Assembly (NCBI GenBank): GCA_934693165.1
Contig: CAKUUX010000001.1
Span: forward strand, 152,410-216,409
DNA: 64,000 bases
Direction: 5' to 3'
From: an uncultured Candidatus Melainabacteria bacterium
GTDB taxonomy: Bacteria; Cyanobacteriota; Vampirovibrionia; Gastranaerophilales; Gastranaerophilaceae
Notes under the pieces: model-generated
Told to the model about the DNA's origin: nothing
Seen by the model: the letters and a program-made list of their open reading frames with translations, nothing else
The model's database searches: none
Made by a program: the position numbers and the translations under genes
Part shown: in pieces, positions 45,955-54,694 of the stretch
How positions within the stretch are numbered: position 1 is the stretch's first letter
How the letters are laid out: each line of letters starts with the position of its first letter

Positions 45955-46851
45955 CTAATTTTCTAACTCAATCCAATCTTCAGGAATTCTATCAATACGT
46001 TCTTCATCACCGTTAACAAACCAAGTTTTTGGTGTAATTACAATTTTATCAGGATTTTCATTTAACCAAGCTCCCCACCACGAGAAAGAACTATTTGCTG
46101 TAATATTATGTTTACAGTTTTTCATAAGCTCTAAATCAAAATAACCCTCATTTGAAGAATTTATATCAACAATTGTAATGTGATGATTAAGGTTAAAATT
46201 TTTTCTAACCCAATCAATATCATCTGAAAAAATATAAAAATGAGGATTTTCAACTTTTTGAATAATTAAATTAATTGCGTTTTTGTAATAATCAAGAGAA
46301 CAAATTTTAAAATGATTTTGTAAATTTAGGTAATCACCATGTCTAACATGTAATGAAATAGCGTTTGTTGATTTAATTTGTTCTAGCATTTTTTTATTTT
46401 TGTCGTTTAATTCAGTTTTTAAAGAAAAATCTTTTAGTAACTCTTTTCTAAAAATTTTAAAATATTTTTCAGTTTGAAAATAACCCTCAAAATAGATATT
46501 TTTTTTATATTTCAAAAATTTTGGTTCAAAATATTGTCCTTTTTTTTCTTTGGTTGTTTTATTTACATATTTTGGTATTCCAAAACAATTTCTTATACAT
46601 CCAGGAATATATAATTTATGCAATTTAACAAAAGGCAAACATTGTTCTTTTGTTGCGAAACAAGGAGTTAAATAAAAATTTTGTAATTCATAAACCCTTT
46701 TTGCAACCACATTATCAGAGATGTTTTTTACTTCTTCAAACCAAGACAAATCTAATAAAACCTCACATTGGTTAATTAAGGAATATGCTTTTGCAAAAGC
46801 ATATTCAAACATTTGATTACCAAGTCCACCCATAATTTTTATTATTTGCAT
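45955..46851 (-). CDS. Alpha-1,2-fucosyltransferase (GT11)
   Basis: GT11 signature: IMGGLGNQMFEYAFA at the N-terminus, HVRHGDYL in the middle (GDP-fucose-binding motif I) and TANSSFSWWGAWLN near the C-terminus. 298 aa, normal length. It would transfer fucose in alpha-1,2 linkage to a galactose-type acceptor, the chemistry of H-type blood group antigens. Upstream neighbour is an acetyltransferase, downstream neighbour ugd. Confidence 0.92.
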   Translation of the reverse strand: MQIIKIMGGLGNQMFEYAFAKAYSLINQCEVLLDLSWFEEVKNISDNVVAKRVYELQNFYLTPCFATKEQCLPFVKLHKLYIPGCIRNCFGIPKYVNKTTKEKKGQYFEPKFLKYKKNIYFEGYFQTEKYFKIFRKELLKDFSLKTELNDKNKKMLEQIKSTNAISLHVRHGDYLNLQNHFKICSLDYYKNAINLIIQKVENPHFYIFSDDIDWVRKNFNLNHHITIVDINSSNEGYFDLELMKNCKHNITANSSFSWWGAWLNENPDKIVITPKTWFVNGDEERIDRIPEDWIELEN

Positions 46852-46862
46852 CGTTTATATTC

Positions 46863-47426
46863 CTATTTACGGTATCCTAGAATCTTTGCTGGTACTCCTC
46901 CCACAATGGCGTACGGAGGAACATCTTTATTTACAAAAGAATTAGCTCCAATAACTGCTCCCTCGTGAATATGTACACCAGCACCAATAGTTGAATTAGC
47001 ACCAATCCAAACATCATCTTCAATAATATTTTTTGAGTTACCATTTGAAATAGAACCTGCAAATCTCATAGGTTTTTCTGTTTGTTTATGGTTGTGATTA
47101 CCAGTTACAATTACACAATGGGGTGCTATCATAACATATTTTCCAATGTCAATATTTCCACCATAAAGTACGCAATATGGATTTATCTGAGAGTATTCAC
47201 CAATTTTTATTTTTGTATCTGGACCATTTTGTATTACAACACCTTCAGCAATAAAAGCAGTATCATCTATATCAACATTACCTAAATTTTTTAATATAAC
47301 ACTATCTGCAATCCAGTAATTATTAATTAATCTTTTTTGCTTTAATTTGTTTTTATTTAATATTTTTCTTTTATTATTTTTTCCTCTAATTTTATCTATT
47401 AAATTTTGAATAAAATTGATATGCAT
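46863..47426 (-). CDS. Hexapeptide-repeat sugar O-acetyltransferase
   Basis: Left-handed beta-helix acyltransferase (WcaF/CAT-like): hexapeptide repeats from ~residue 50 (DTAFIAEGVVIQNG), HCVIVTGNHNH with the catalytic His, DDVWIGANSTIGAGVHIHEGA and the end AIVGGVPAKILG. The start is placed at ATG 47426 (187 aa) behind AAGGGTTA, not at the longer ORF start 47471 that would run back into the upstream methyltransferase. The first 17 codons (MHINFIQNLIDKIRGKN) are identical in DNA to those of that methyltransferase. Confidence 0.9.
   Translation of the reverse strand: MHINFIQNLIDKIRGKNNKRKILNKNKLKQKRLINNYWIADSVILKNLGNVDIDDTAFIAEGVVIQNGPDTKIKIGEYSQINPYCVLYGGNIDIGKYVMIAPHCVIVTGNHNHKQTEKPMRFAGSISNGNSKNIIEDDVWIGANSTIGAGVHIHEGAVIGANSFVNKDVPPYAIVGGVPAKILGYRK
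47376..47426 (-). repeat. 51-bp direct repeat, copy 1 (leader of acetyltransferase)
   Basis: The first 51 bases of the acetyltransferase gene are identical to bases 48131-48181, the first 51 bases of the methyltransferase gene. Homology stops at codon 17. Confidence 0.9.
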
Positions 47427-47431
47427 TTTTA

Positions 47432-48181
47432 TTAACCCTTTTTTATTGCTACTATATGCCAACCAAAACACAAAAATTCTTCAGAATTATGCTGATTATC
47501 AGAACATTGTTTTAAATAATTTAGAATTTTTTTAATTTCTTTTTTAGGATAATTTATATTTTTTACACAATATTTATTTTGACAAGTTTTAAATCTATTT
47601 ATTTCTTGAATAAAGTAATCAAAATAATTTCCATTTTCTTCTGCAACTTTTATTTCAAATCCATATTTACTTAAAACTTCTTTATACCAGTATATTGAAT
47701 ATCCGTTATAAAAATAATAAGGAGTTTGATGAGCTAATGAACAAAAAGGTGCGGTTAAAATTAGTTTTCCATTAATTTTTAATAACCTAGAAAACTCTTT
47801 TATGGCATCCATTGGGTTAATAATATGCTCCAAAACTTCTGTACACAGTATTGCATCATAAGTTTCATTATCTCGTGGAATTGAAGTAATATCACTAACA
47901 ATATCTATATTATCGACATTCCATTCTCCATTATGAAAAGCCGTACCATCTCCTTTACCATCATATTGACAAAAATCTTGAGATTCATACTTTAAGTGTT
48001 CACAGTATTTTTTATATCTTTGAAAACCTGCACCAGCATCCAAAATTTTCAATCCCTTTGGAATTTGTTTTAATTGTTGCTCAACAAAATTAGCACGAGC
48101 TTTTTCATTGTCAATAAAGATTAGATTACCATTTTTTCCTCTAATTTTATCTATTAAATTTTGAATAAAATTGATATGCAT
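47432..48181 (-). CDS. SAM-dependent methyltransferase (class I)
   Basis: Rossmann methyltransferase: motif I LKILDAGAGFQRY, a later acidic residue at the end of beta 2, ILCTEVLEHIINPMDAI (motif IV-like) and LLKINGKLILTAPFC. 249 aa from ATG 48181, which lies 8 bases behind AGGA; the ORF can be extended to ATG 48190, but there the Shine-Dalgarno touches the start codon. Shares its N-terminal leader with the acetyltransferase. Probably methylates a sugar of the cassette glycan (inference from context). Confidence 0.85.
   Translation of the reverse strand: MHINFIQNLIDKIRGKNGNLIFIDNEKARANFVEQQLKQIPKGLKILDAGAGFQRYKKYCEHLKYESQDFCQYDGKGDGTAFHNGEWNVDNIDIVSDITSIPRDNETYDAILCTEVLEHIINPMDAIKEFSRLLKINGKLILTAPFCSLAHQTPYYFYNGYSIYWYKEVLSKYGFEIKVAEENGNYFDYFIQEINRFKTCQNKYCVKNINYPKKEIKKILNYLKQCSDNQHNSEEFLCFGWHIVAIKKG
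48131..48181 (-). repeat. 51-bp direct repeat, copy 2 (leader of methyltransferase)
   Basis: Identical to 47376-47426; encodes the shared leader MHINFIQNLIDKIRGKN. Confidence 0.9.
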
Positions 48182-48196
48182 TATGCTCATCCTTTC

Positions 48197-49336
48197 TTAT
48201 TTTGCATATTTTATAACTTGTTCAGCAATATATTCTCGTTGTTCTTTTGTTACCCACCAGCCAACAGGAATACATAAATGAGTTCTATTAAATTGTTCTA
48301 CTCCTGGTAATTCTGCTTTAAATTCTGCAAACATTGAATGTGTATCATTTCTAGCATGTACTTTAGATGACATAATATTCAATTCTTTTAATTTAGCCAT
48401 TAATTCATCTCTATTATCAATGTGAATTGTATATAACCAGTACGCAGATTTTCCATCTGGATTTTCTAAAACTGGTGTTACATTTGAACAATTTCTAAAT
48501 GCCTCATCATAAAATTTAGCATTAGCTCTATGTTTTTCAATAATTTCAGATAGATGTTTAAAATTTTCGTTTCCAATAACAGCACATACATCGTTCATGT
48601 GAAATTTATAACCAGCTTCTGGAACATCAATTTCACATCTTAAGTCAACACCTTCTCTTATTGTTCTATCAATACCGTACCATTTTAGTAAATTTGCACG
48701 ATTAAAATCTTTTTCTGATTTAAGCCACAATACCCCACCATCAACGGATGTAACGTGTTTTATAGCCTGTAATGAGTTCATTGAAAAGTCTGAATGATTA
48801 CCAAACTTTTTACCTTTATATTCCATACCCATTGCATGTGCACCATCTTCGACAGTTTTTATTCCTGCTTTATGTGCAATTTTATTTATTTTATCAATAT
48901 CACAAGGATTTCCACCCCAATGAACCATTGTTACAGCTTTTGTGTTTTTTGTTATTTTGTTTTCAATATCTTTTGGTGAAATTGAACCTGTTATAGGATC
49001 AACATCAGCCCAAACTATTTTTGCACCATTACTTATAATTGGAGTATTAGTTGCCGTACAAGTAATTGGAGTTGTAATAATTTCATCAACATTAGAGTTA
49101 TAATAGCCTTTATAATCATTTTGATGTAACGCTATATGGTATGCCAAATGTAAGGCAGACGTACCTGCATTTAAAGTTACAACCTTGTCATTTCCTGCAT
49201 ATTCTTTCAAACTTTTTTCAAATTCCTTAACTCTTGGACCTTCTCCAATCCATCCACTATGTATTGTTTCTAATAAAGGTTTATCTATATCTTTTGATAC
49301 ATAAACTTTAAACAATGGAATTATTTCTTTTTGCAT
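48197..49336 (-). CDS. DegT/DnrJ/EryC1/StrS sugar aminotransferase
   Basis: PLP enzyme that aminates keto-sugars linked to nucleotides. GTSALHLAYHIAL (phosphate loop), VEDGAHAMGMEYKGKK (Asp to PLP ring) and SLQAIKHVTSVDGGVL with the catalytic Lys (usual SFQAIKH). 379 aa. It implies an amino- or diamino-deoxy sugar in the glycan. Shine-Dalgarno AAAAGGAGAAAAA. No 4,6-dehydratase making its keto substrate lies in the window. Confidence 0.94.
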   Translation of the reverse strand: MQKEIIPLFKVYVSKDIDKPLLETIHSGWIGEGPRVKEFEKSLKEYAGNDKVVTLNAGTSALHLAYHIALHQNDYKGYYNSNVDEIITTPITCTATNTPIISNGAKIVWADVDPITGSISPKDIENKITKNTKAVTMVHWGGNPCDIDKINKIAHKAGIKTVEDGAHAMGMEYKGKKFGNHSDFSMNSLQAIKHVTSVDGGVLWLKSEKDFNRANLLKWYGIDRTIREGVDLRCEIDVPEAGYKFHMNDVCAVIGNENFKHLSEIIEKHRANAKFYDEAFRNCSNVTPVLENPDGKSAYWLYTIHIDNRDELMAKLKELNIMSSKVHARNDTHSMFAEFKAELPGVEQFNRTHLCIPVGWWVTKEQREYIAEQVIKYAK

Positions 49337-49357
49337 TTTTTCTCCTTTTTATTAAAT

Positions 49358-50446
49358 CTAATTTTTTAAATAATTAAGATACAAGTTATCCCACATATTA
49401 GAATAATTCTGAACACGATTATAATTATCAATTATTGCTGGAATTCTTGATTCATAATCTTCTTTAGTACATTGTTTTAAAATATTATCAATATTTTCCA
49501 AATCTTTTACAGAAATTTGAATAATACCATCACTATTAAAAAACTCTGATATTTTTGTTGCTCCAATGTAAATTGGTATTGTCATAGAAGCAAAACAATT
49601 TGTTACAGACTCCGTTATGTAGTAAGAATCAATAAAATTTTCTATTACAATTGAAAATCTATAATCCGTTAATAATTTTTCAATTTTTATCAAATTCCTA
49701 CCATCAAAAGTTCCAAAGGTATCTACTAGTTCATTGTTTTTTAACTGTTTTGCTAAATTTTTTCTAATTTTGTGCATATAACACATTTCTTTATTTGATG
49801 ATAAAATTGATATATTTTTATTTTTTGTTTTATATGCTGTTGGATTTAATATTCCACCTCCTCTTTCTGTGCCATACCAAGGAGATGCATAATATAAATG
49901 CAATCTTGCATTATCATATTTTTCTAATAAACCTGTATCGTGTGTAAAAATTAAATCAAAATCTTTATTTAATCCTTTGTATTTATCAAAGAGTTTATAA
50001 TCATCTGGGACTATTGATCTTACTTCACCAAATACAGCATATCTTTTGTCTGGATTTCCACTTGTGTTTAATATTTCTTGGTGAGTATAAAAATGTGTTT
50101 TCAATCCAAAATTATATCTATCCCAGATAAAATATTTTGATTCGTGGTATTTATTGTTAGGCGCAAATGCAAAATGAGTATCCCTAATAAAAAAGGTTCT
50201 CATCTTCTCTCCGTCTTTATTATAAATTTCGTGTTCTTCAGGCAACATTTTATTGTGTACATCATAACAAGGAAGATGAATTTTACCATATGCTTGATGA
50301 ATAATTTCTACATTAATAGGACTTTTTACATGTACTAATTTCTTTTTAATTTTAATTTTTATTCCAAAAATAATTATAACCTTATATTTATATCCCATTG
50401 AATATTCGTTTATTACCGAAAATATTTTTCCAAGTAAATTAGTCAT
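49358..50446 (-). CDS. GT10 (alpha-1,3/1,4-fucosyltransferase-type) glycosyltransferase
   Basis: The C-terminal GT10 block is clear: RFSIVIENFIDSYYITESV and ASMTIPIYIGATKI (family pattern FxxxxENS....YxTEK, PxYxG). Start at ATG 50446 (362 aa), behind TTGGAGAAATA and overlapping the epimerase stop by 8 bases; the longer ORF start lies inside the epimerase. The N-terminus is a module ending FGIKIKIKKK, of a kind also found at the C-terminus of the GT2 enzyme in the same cassette. Predicted to use GDP-fucose; acceptor unknown. Confidence 0.86.
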   Translation of the reverse strand: MTNLLGKIFSVINEYSMGYKYKVIIIFGIKIKIKKKLVHVKSPINVEIIHQAYGKIHLPCYDVHNKMLPEEHEIYNKDGEKMRTFFIRDTHFAFAPNNKYHESKYFIWDRYNFGLKTHFYTHQEILNTSGNPDKRYAVFGEVRSIVPDDYKLFDKYKGLNKDFDLIFTHDTGLLEKYDNARLHLYYASPWYGTERGGGILNPTAYKTKNKNISILSSNKEMCYMHKIRKNLAKQLKNNELVDTFGTFDGRNLIKIEKLLTDYRFSIVIENFIDSYYITESVTNCFASMTIPIYIGATKISEFFNSDGIIQISVKDLENIDNILKQCTKEDYESRIPAIIDNYNRVQNYSNMWDNLYLNYLKN

Positions 50447-51386
50447 TATTTCTCCAATCCAAAAATTTTCTAATACCTTCACTGAATGTAGTTTTTGGAT
50501 TATAACCAAGTAATTTTTGAGCTTTTGTAATATCGCTTACTGTTTTATTAACATCACCAGCTTGCATTGGTAATCTATTTATTACAGCTTTTTTGCCCAT
50601 CTCAGTTTCAATAGTTTCTATCATTTGATTTAGGGTAACAGGAGAGCCTCCACCTAAATTAATAATTTCGTATGGTGTTTTGTTATATTCAAGTGCTGAG
50701 CAAATACCCTCAACGATATCATCAATAAATGTATAATCTCTCATTGTTGTTCCATCACCATAAACAGGAATTGGCTCATCTTTTTCTATTAATTCAATAA
50801 ATTTTCTTATTGCTAAATCAGGTCTTTGTCTTGGTCCAAATACTGTAAAAAATCTTAAACAAACTGCATTTATGTCATACAATTTTGAAAACGTATAAAT
50901 TATTTGTTCACAAGAGGATTTTGTTGCAGCATAAGGTGAAATCGGTTCTGTTACTTTTAAATCTTCACTAAATTTATCTGCTGTACAATTTCCATATACA
51001 GAACTTGAAGATGCAAATATTAGTTTTTTACAATTATGTTTTTGCATTTGTTCCAAGATAACAGTTGTTCCGTAAATATTTGTTTGAACATAAGAAAGAG
51101 GATTTTCTAAAGATGGTCTAACTCCAGCTCTCGCTGCAATATGTACAACTTTTTCAATTTTATTTTCTTCAAAAATTTTATTTACCAATTCTTTATCACA
51201 AATATCACCTCGATAAAGTTTGTAATTGGGATTATCTAGATTATTTTTAACATTACTGTCTTTTAATTGAGGATTATAATAATCATTAAAATTATCTAAA
51301 ATAACAATTTCATTATTTTCTTTTAGCAATTTGTCAGCAAGAGTTGAACCTATAAATCCAGCTCCACCAGTTATTAATATTTGCAT
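50439..51386 (-). CDS. NAD-dependent UDP-glucuronate 4-epimerase-type enzyme
   Basis: Short-chain dehydrogenase fold with GGAGFIGSTLADKLL, catalytic YAATK (Y and K of YxxxK), the FNDYYNPQLK signature that favours UDP-glucuronate/UDP-N-acetyl-hexosamine epimerases over GalE, and FFTVFGPRQRPDLAI. 315 aa. With Ugd it would give UDP-galacturonate. It is one base downstream of the GT2 gene. Confidence 0.9.
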   Translation of the reverse strand: MQILITGGAGFIGSTLADKLLKENNEIVILDNFNDYYNPQLKDSNVKNNLDNPNYKLYRGDICDKELVNKIFEENKIEKVVHIAARAGVRPSLENPLSYVQTNIYGTTVILEQMQKHNCKKLIFASSSSVYGNCTADKFSEDLKVTEPISPYAATKSSCEQIIYTFSKLYDINAVCLRFFTVFGPRQRPDLAIRKFIELIEKDEPIPVYGDGTTMRDYTFIDDIVEGICSALEYNKTPYEIINLGGGSPVTLNQMIETIETEMGKKAVINRLPMQAGDVNKTVSDITKAQKLLGYNPKTTFSEGIRKFLDWRNND

Positions 51387-51387
51387 T

Positions 51388-52236
51388 TTAAATGTCTCCT
51401 TTTTTTATTGAAATTTTTATTCCTAAAATTCTAATAACTAAATATTTTTTTTCTCGTGAAATTTCAGATCTTATGGAAAATATTTTTTGTAAGATTGTTG
51501 AAGGAGACAATGGTTGTCGAAACATTAAATTAATGATTTTTTTCTGTAAATCTTCGTTTGTCGTTAAAAAACTTAGTATGCTCTCTTTTACGAAAGTATC
51601 GTTTGCTTTTAAAATTTCTGATGGTCGACAGTTATTATTTTCATGTACACGATATTTTAGAAGAACTTCTTTAATATTTGCAAAATTTAAAACTCTGATA
51701 GCTCTTGCCCACAATTCATAATCTTGTGCAACTTTAAAATTTTCATTGTATCTTAAATTATATTTGTCAAAATCAGCTTTTCTTAGCATTACTGTTGGAT
51801 GCCCAACTCTACAACCCTTCAAAAAGTCTAATATTTTAGGAAACATCGGTAACGATACAAGTTTATAATCAGGAAAAGATTCAAATTCTGTTCCTACAAG
51901 GCTTATATTTTTATTTTCATCTAAAAATTTGACTTGTTTTTCAAATCTTGTTGGTAATGAAATATCGTCAGCATCCATTCTTGCAATATATTCACCTTTA
52001 GCAATATCAAAACCATTGTTTAAGCTTTTGGGTACACCTTGGTTTTCCTGTTTAATGTATTTTATTCTTTCATCTTTGTATGACAAAATAACCTCTTCAG
52101 CATTATTTGTTGAACCATCATTGATAATGATAAATTCAAAATCAGTAAAAGTTTGATTAAGAATACTTTCTATAGATTCTCTTAAATACTCTTCATTTGT
52201 ATTATATACTGGCATTACTACCGAAATTTTTGTCAT
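51388..52236 (-). CDS. Family 2 glycosyltransferase
   Basis: GT-A fold: VVMPVYNTNEEYLRESIESI, FEFIIINDGSTNNAEE and the metal-binding ARMDADDIS (DxD). 282 aa. The last 35 residues form a separate module (KIFSIRSEIS ... IRILGIKISIKKG) like the N-terminal module of the GT10 protein. First intact gene of the glycan cassette; the ugd relic lies about 80 bases upstream. Confidence 0.93.
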   Translation of the reverse strand: MTKISVVMPVYNTNEEYLRESIESILNQTFTDFEFIIINDGSTNNAEEVILSYKDERIKYIKQENQGVPKSLNNGFDIAKGEYIARMDADDISLPTRFEKQVKFLDENKNISLVGTEFESFPDYKLVSLPMFPKILDFLKGCRVGHPTVMLRKADFDKYNLRYNENFKVAQDYELWARAIRVLNFANIKEVLLKYRVHENNNCRPSEILKANDTFVKESILSFLTTNEDLQKKIINLMFRQPLSPSTILQKIFSIRSEISREKKYLVIRILGIKISIKKGDI

Positions 52237-52317
52237 TTATATGGCTCCTATTGAATTTAAGTGATAACAATAGTTGTTTTTACAATTGTTGTTATATATC
52301 TTAAATCTTTCAAATAT

Positions 52318-52350
52318 AACATATCCAGTTCCAATTACGCAAATATCCAT
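52318..52350 (-). pseudogene. Relic of the 5' end of ugd
   Basis: Thirty-three bases match the first 11 codons of ugd (45887-45919) with one mismatch; translated MDICVIGTGYV versus MNICVIGTGYV. A Shine-Dalgarno (AGAGG) precedes the ATG. After codon 11 the similarity ends and the frame runs on for about 26 codons without resemblance to Ugd. Confidence 0.8.
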
Positions 52351-52465
52351 AAATAAATCCTCTTTTTTAAATTTTAACACAAATAAAATAATATGATAGA
52401 TAGTTGGCGAATGGTTTTAAAGGTTCTTTTTCTTATATTGCTATAAAAGAGAAAGGAGTTTTATT

Positions 52466-52855
52466 ATGACAGAAAAATTAGAATTGTACAGATGTGATGT
52501 CTGTGGAAATATGGTTGAAGTGGTTATTTCAGGCGTTGGAGAATTGGTTTGTTGTGGTAAGCCTATGAAAAAACTTACGCCAAAAAATGACGAAGTTGAG
52601 CAAGATATGATGGAAAAACATATGCCCACAATTAACCGAACAGATGATGGTTTTGAAGTGGTTGTAGGTTCTAATACACACCCAATGGAGCCAGAACATT
52701 ATATTCAATTTATTGAAGTACATTCAGATGATGCAAAATGTATTAAACGTGTATATTTTGAACCTCATGAAGTACCAATTTTGGAAAGCAAATGTAAATG
52801 TGCAACTCCACATGCAAGAGCATATTGTAATATTCACGGACTTTATCGTTCGTAA
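52466..52855 (+). CDS. dfx: Desulfoferrodoxin / superoxide reductase (class I)
   Basis: An N-terminal desulforedoxin-like domain with CDVC and ELVCCGKPM (four Cys, centre I), followed by the superoxide reductase domain with EKHMP, SNTHPMEPEHY and C/H in KCKCATPHARAYCNIHG (four His plus one Cys at centre II). 129 aa. Reduces superoxide to peroxide, taking electrons from rubredoxin. Shine-Dalgarno AGAAAGGAG. A bidirectional terminator follows. Confidence 0.96.
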   Translation: MTEKLELYRCDVCGNMVEVVISGVGELVCCGKPMKKLTPKNDEVEQDMMEKHMPTINRTDDGFEVVVGSNTHPMEPEHYIQFIEVHSDDAKCIKRVYFEPHEVPILESKCKCATPHARAYCNIHGLYRS

Positions 52856-52895
52856 TAAAAGATATTTTTTAAAGAAGCGAGGTAAATACATACTA

Positions 52896-52929
52896 AAAGA
52901 GGTGGGTAGAATTTTCTACTCACCTCTTT
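52896..52929. terminator. Bidirectional terminator between dfx and ade
   Basis: AAAGAGGTG(G)GTAG / CTAC(T)CACCTCTTT with a 6-base A/T loop; T-rich sequence on both sides. It serves the converging dfx (+) and adenine deaminase (-) genes. Confidence 0.8.
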
Positions 52930-52947
52930 CTAATGTTTATTTACTTT

Positions 52948-54672
52948 TTACACATCAAAAATGTCAATGAAGTTAAATATCTTAGTTGAGAAGATACCTT
53001 TATCTGTAATTTTTAATTCTGGAATTACAGGTAAAGCTAAAAATCCCATTGTCATAAATGGGTCGCCAACTGTACAACCGATTTTTCTTGTTGCTTCATT
53101 CAATTCAGCTGATTTTTCAGTTACGTAGTTAATATCTTTATCAGACATCAACCCTGCAACTGGAAGAGCTAATTTTGCAAGGATTTCGCCGTTTCTTACA
53201 ACAACTTTACCACCTTGAGATTTAACAAGTTCTCTTTGTGCAATGTACATATCTTCATCGTTTGTACCAATGATAATCATATTATGTGAATCGTGCGCTA
53301 CAGTTGATGCAATAGCACCTTCTTTAATACCAAAGCCTTTAACAAAACCTTTACCGATATTGCCAGTAGCTTTATGTCTTTCAACTACACAGATTTTCAA
53401 TACATCGTTTTCAACGTCAGATACTGCTAAACCATTTTCAACTTTTGCATTAACAACAGTATCTTTTGTAATAAGTTGATGAGGGATAATTTCGATTGCT
53501 CTTAGTTTATCACCTTTTGCAGGAATTTGGAAACAATCTTCTTCCAACCAGCCAACGTTTACAGAACCACGAGTTTCTGGAACTTTGATGCCTTCTAAAG
53601 ATTTAATAAGTTTACCATTTTCTGCAACAACTTCACCGTCTTTGATAACCATTTTTGGTTTAGTAACATCTTCCATAGATGCAAATACGTTAAAGTCAGC
53701 TCTATAACCAGGAGCGATTGCGCCAAGGTCTTGAAGTTTAAAGTATTCTGCTGTGTTCAAACTTGCCATTTGAATAGCTTTGATTGGGTTAACACCGTTT
53801 TCAATAGTTCTTTGAACCATGCCGTTAATATGAACATAAATATCTTCAGGGTGTCTATCATCTGTAACGAATATGATTTTTCTGTTGTTATTATGTTTTA
53901 AGATAGGCATTAATGCGTCTAAATCTTTTGCAGCAGTACCCTCACGAACCATAATAAACATACCTTGTCTTAGTTTTTCAAGCGCTTGTTCTGGATCAGT
54001 GCATTCGTGGTCTGATGTAACACCACTTGCAATGTATGCACAAAGTTCTTTACCTGAAACTTGTGGAGCATGACCGTCTACACGTTTGTTGTTTTCAAGT
54101 GCTAAATCGATTTTAGCCATGATGTTCGCATCTCTATTTAATACACCAGGAACGTTCATCATTTCTGCCAAACCTAATACCCAATCTTTATCCATTAATA
54201 AAGATAAGTCATAAGAATTTAATTCGAACCCAGAAGTTTCAAAAGATGTTGCTGGTACGCAAGATGGAAGCATTGTGTAAACTCTTAAAGGCAAATTTTG
54301 AGAAGCTTCTCTCATAAAGCTAATACCGTGTAAGCCCAAAACATTTGAAATTTCGTGAGGATCAGAAACGACAGTTGTTGTACCTGCAGGAACTACAACT
54401 TGTGCAAATCTATGAGGCAACATCATTGAACTTTCAATGTGTACGTGACCATCAATAAAACCTGGAGTTAGGTATGCACCTTTTAAGTCGATTTCTTTTT
54501 CGCCTACATAACCTGTTCCAACACCTGCAACTCTACCTGCTACGATTGCAACTTCTGCATCATAAATTTCTTCTGTTAGAACGTTTACTAATTTTGCATT
54601 TTTGATTACTAAGTCTGCTTTCTTTTCACCTAATGCAACTTCTATAAGTTTTTGTTTTTTTAACATTTTCAT
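52948..54672 (-). CDS. ade: Adenine deaminase (Ade)
   Basis: Amidohydrolase-superfamily enzyme making hypoxanthine from adenine. PGFIDGHVHIESSMMLP (metal-binding HxH), HAPQVSGKEL, the D in FVTDDRHPED and the AdeC C-terminal domain (HDSHNMIIIGTNDEDM). 574 aa, full length. Confidence 0.97.
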   Translation of the reverse strand: MKMLKKQKLIEVALGEKKADLVIKNAKLVNVLTEEIYDAEVAIVAGRVAGVGTGYVGEKEIDLKGAYLTPGFIDGHVHIESSMMLPHRFAQVVVPAGTTTVVSDPHEISNVLGLHGISFMREASQNLPLRVYTMLPSCVPATSFETSGFELNSYDLSLLMDKDWVLGLAEMMNVPGVLNRDANIMAKIDLALENNKRVDGHAPQVSGKELCAYIASGVTSDHECTDPEQALEKLRQGMFIMVREGTAAKDLDALMPILKHNNNRKIIFVTDDRHPEDIYVHINGMVQRTIENGVNPIKAIQMASLNTAEYFKLQDLGAIAPGYRADFNVFASMEDVTKPKMVIKDGEVVAENGKLIKSLEGIKVPETRGSVNVGWLEEDCFQIPAKGDKLRAIEIIPHQLITKDTVVNAKVENGLAVSDVENDVLKICVVERHKATGNIGKGFVKGFGIKEGAIASTVAHDSHNMIIIGTNDEDMYIAQRELVKSQGGKVVVRNGEILAKLALPVAGLMSDKDINYVTEKSAELNEATRKIGCTVGDPFMTMGFLALPVIPELKITDKGIFSTKIFNFIDIFDV

Positions 54673-54694
54673 CCTTTCGCTATATAAAATAAAA

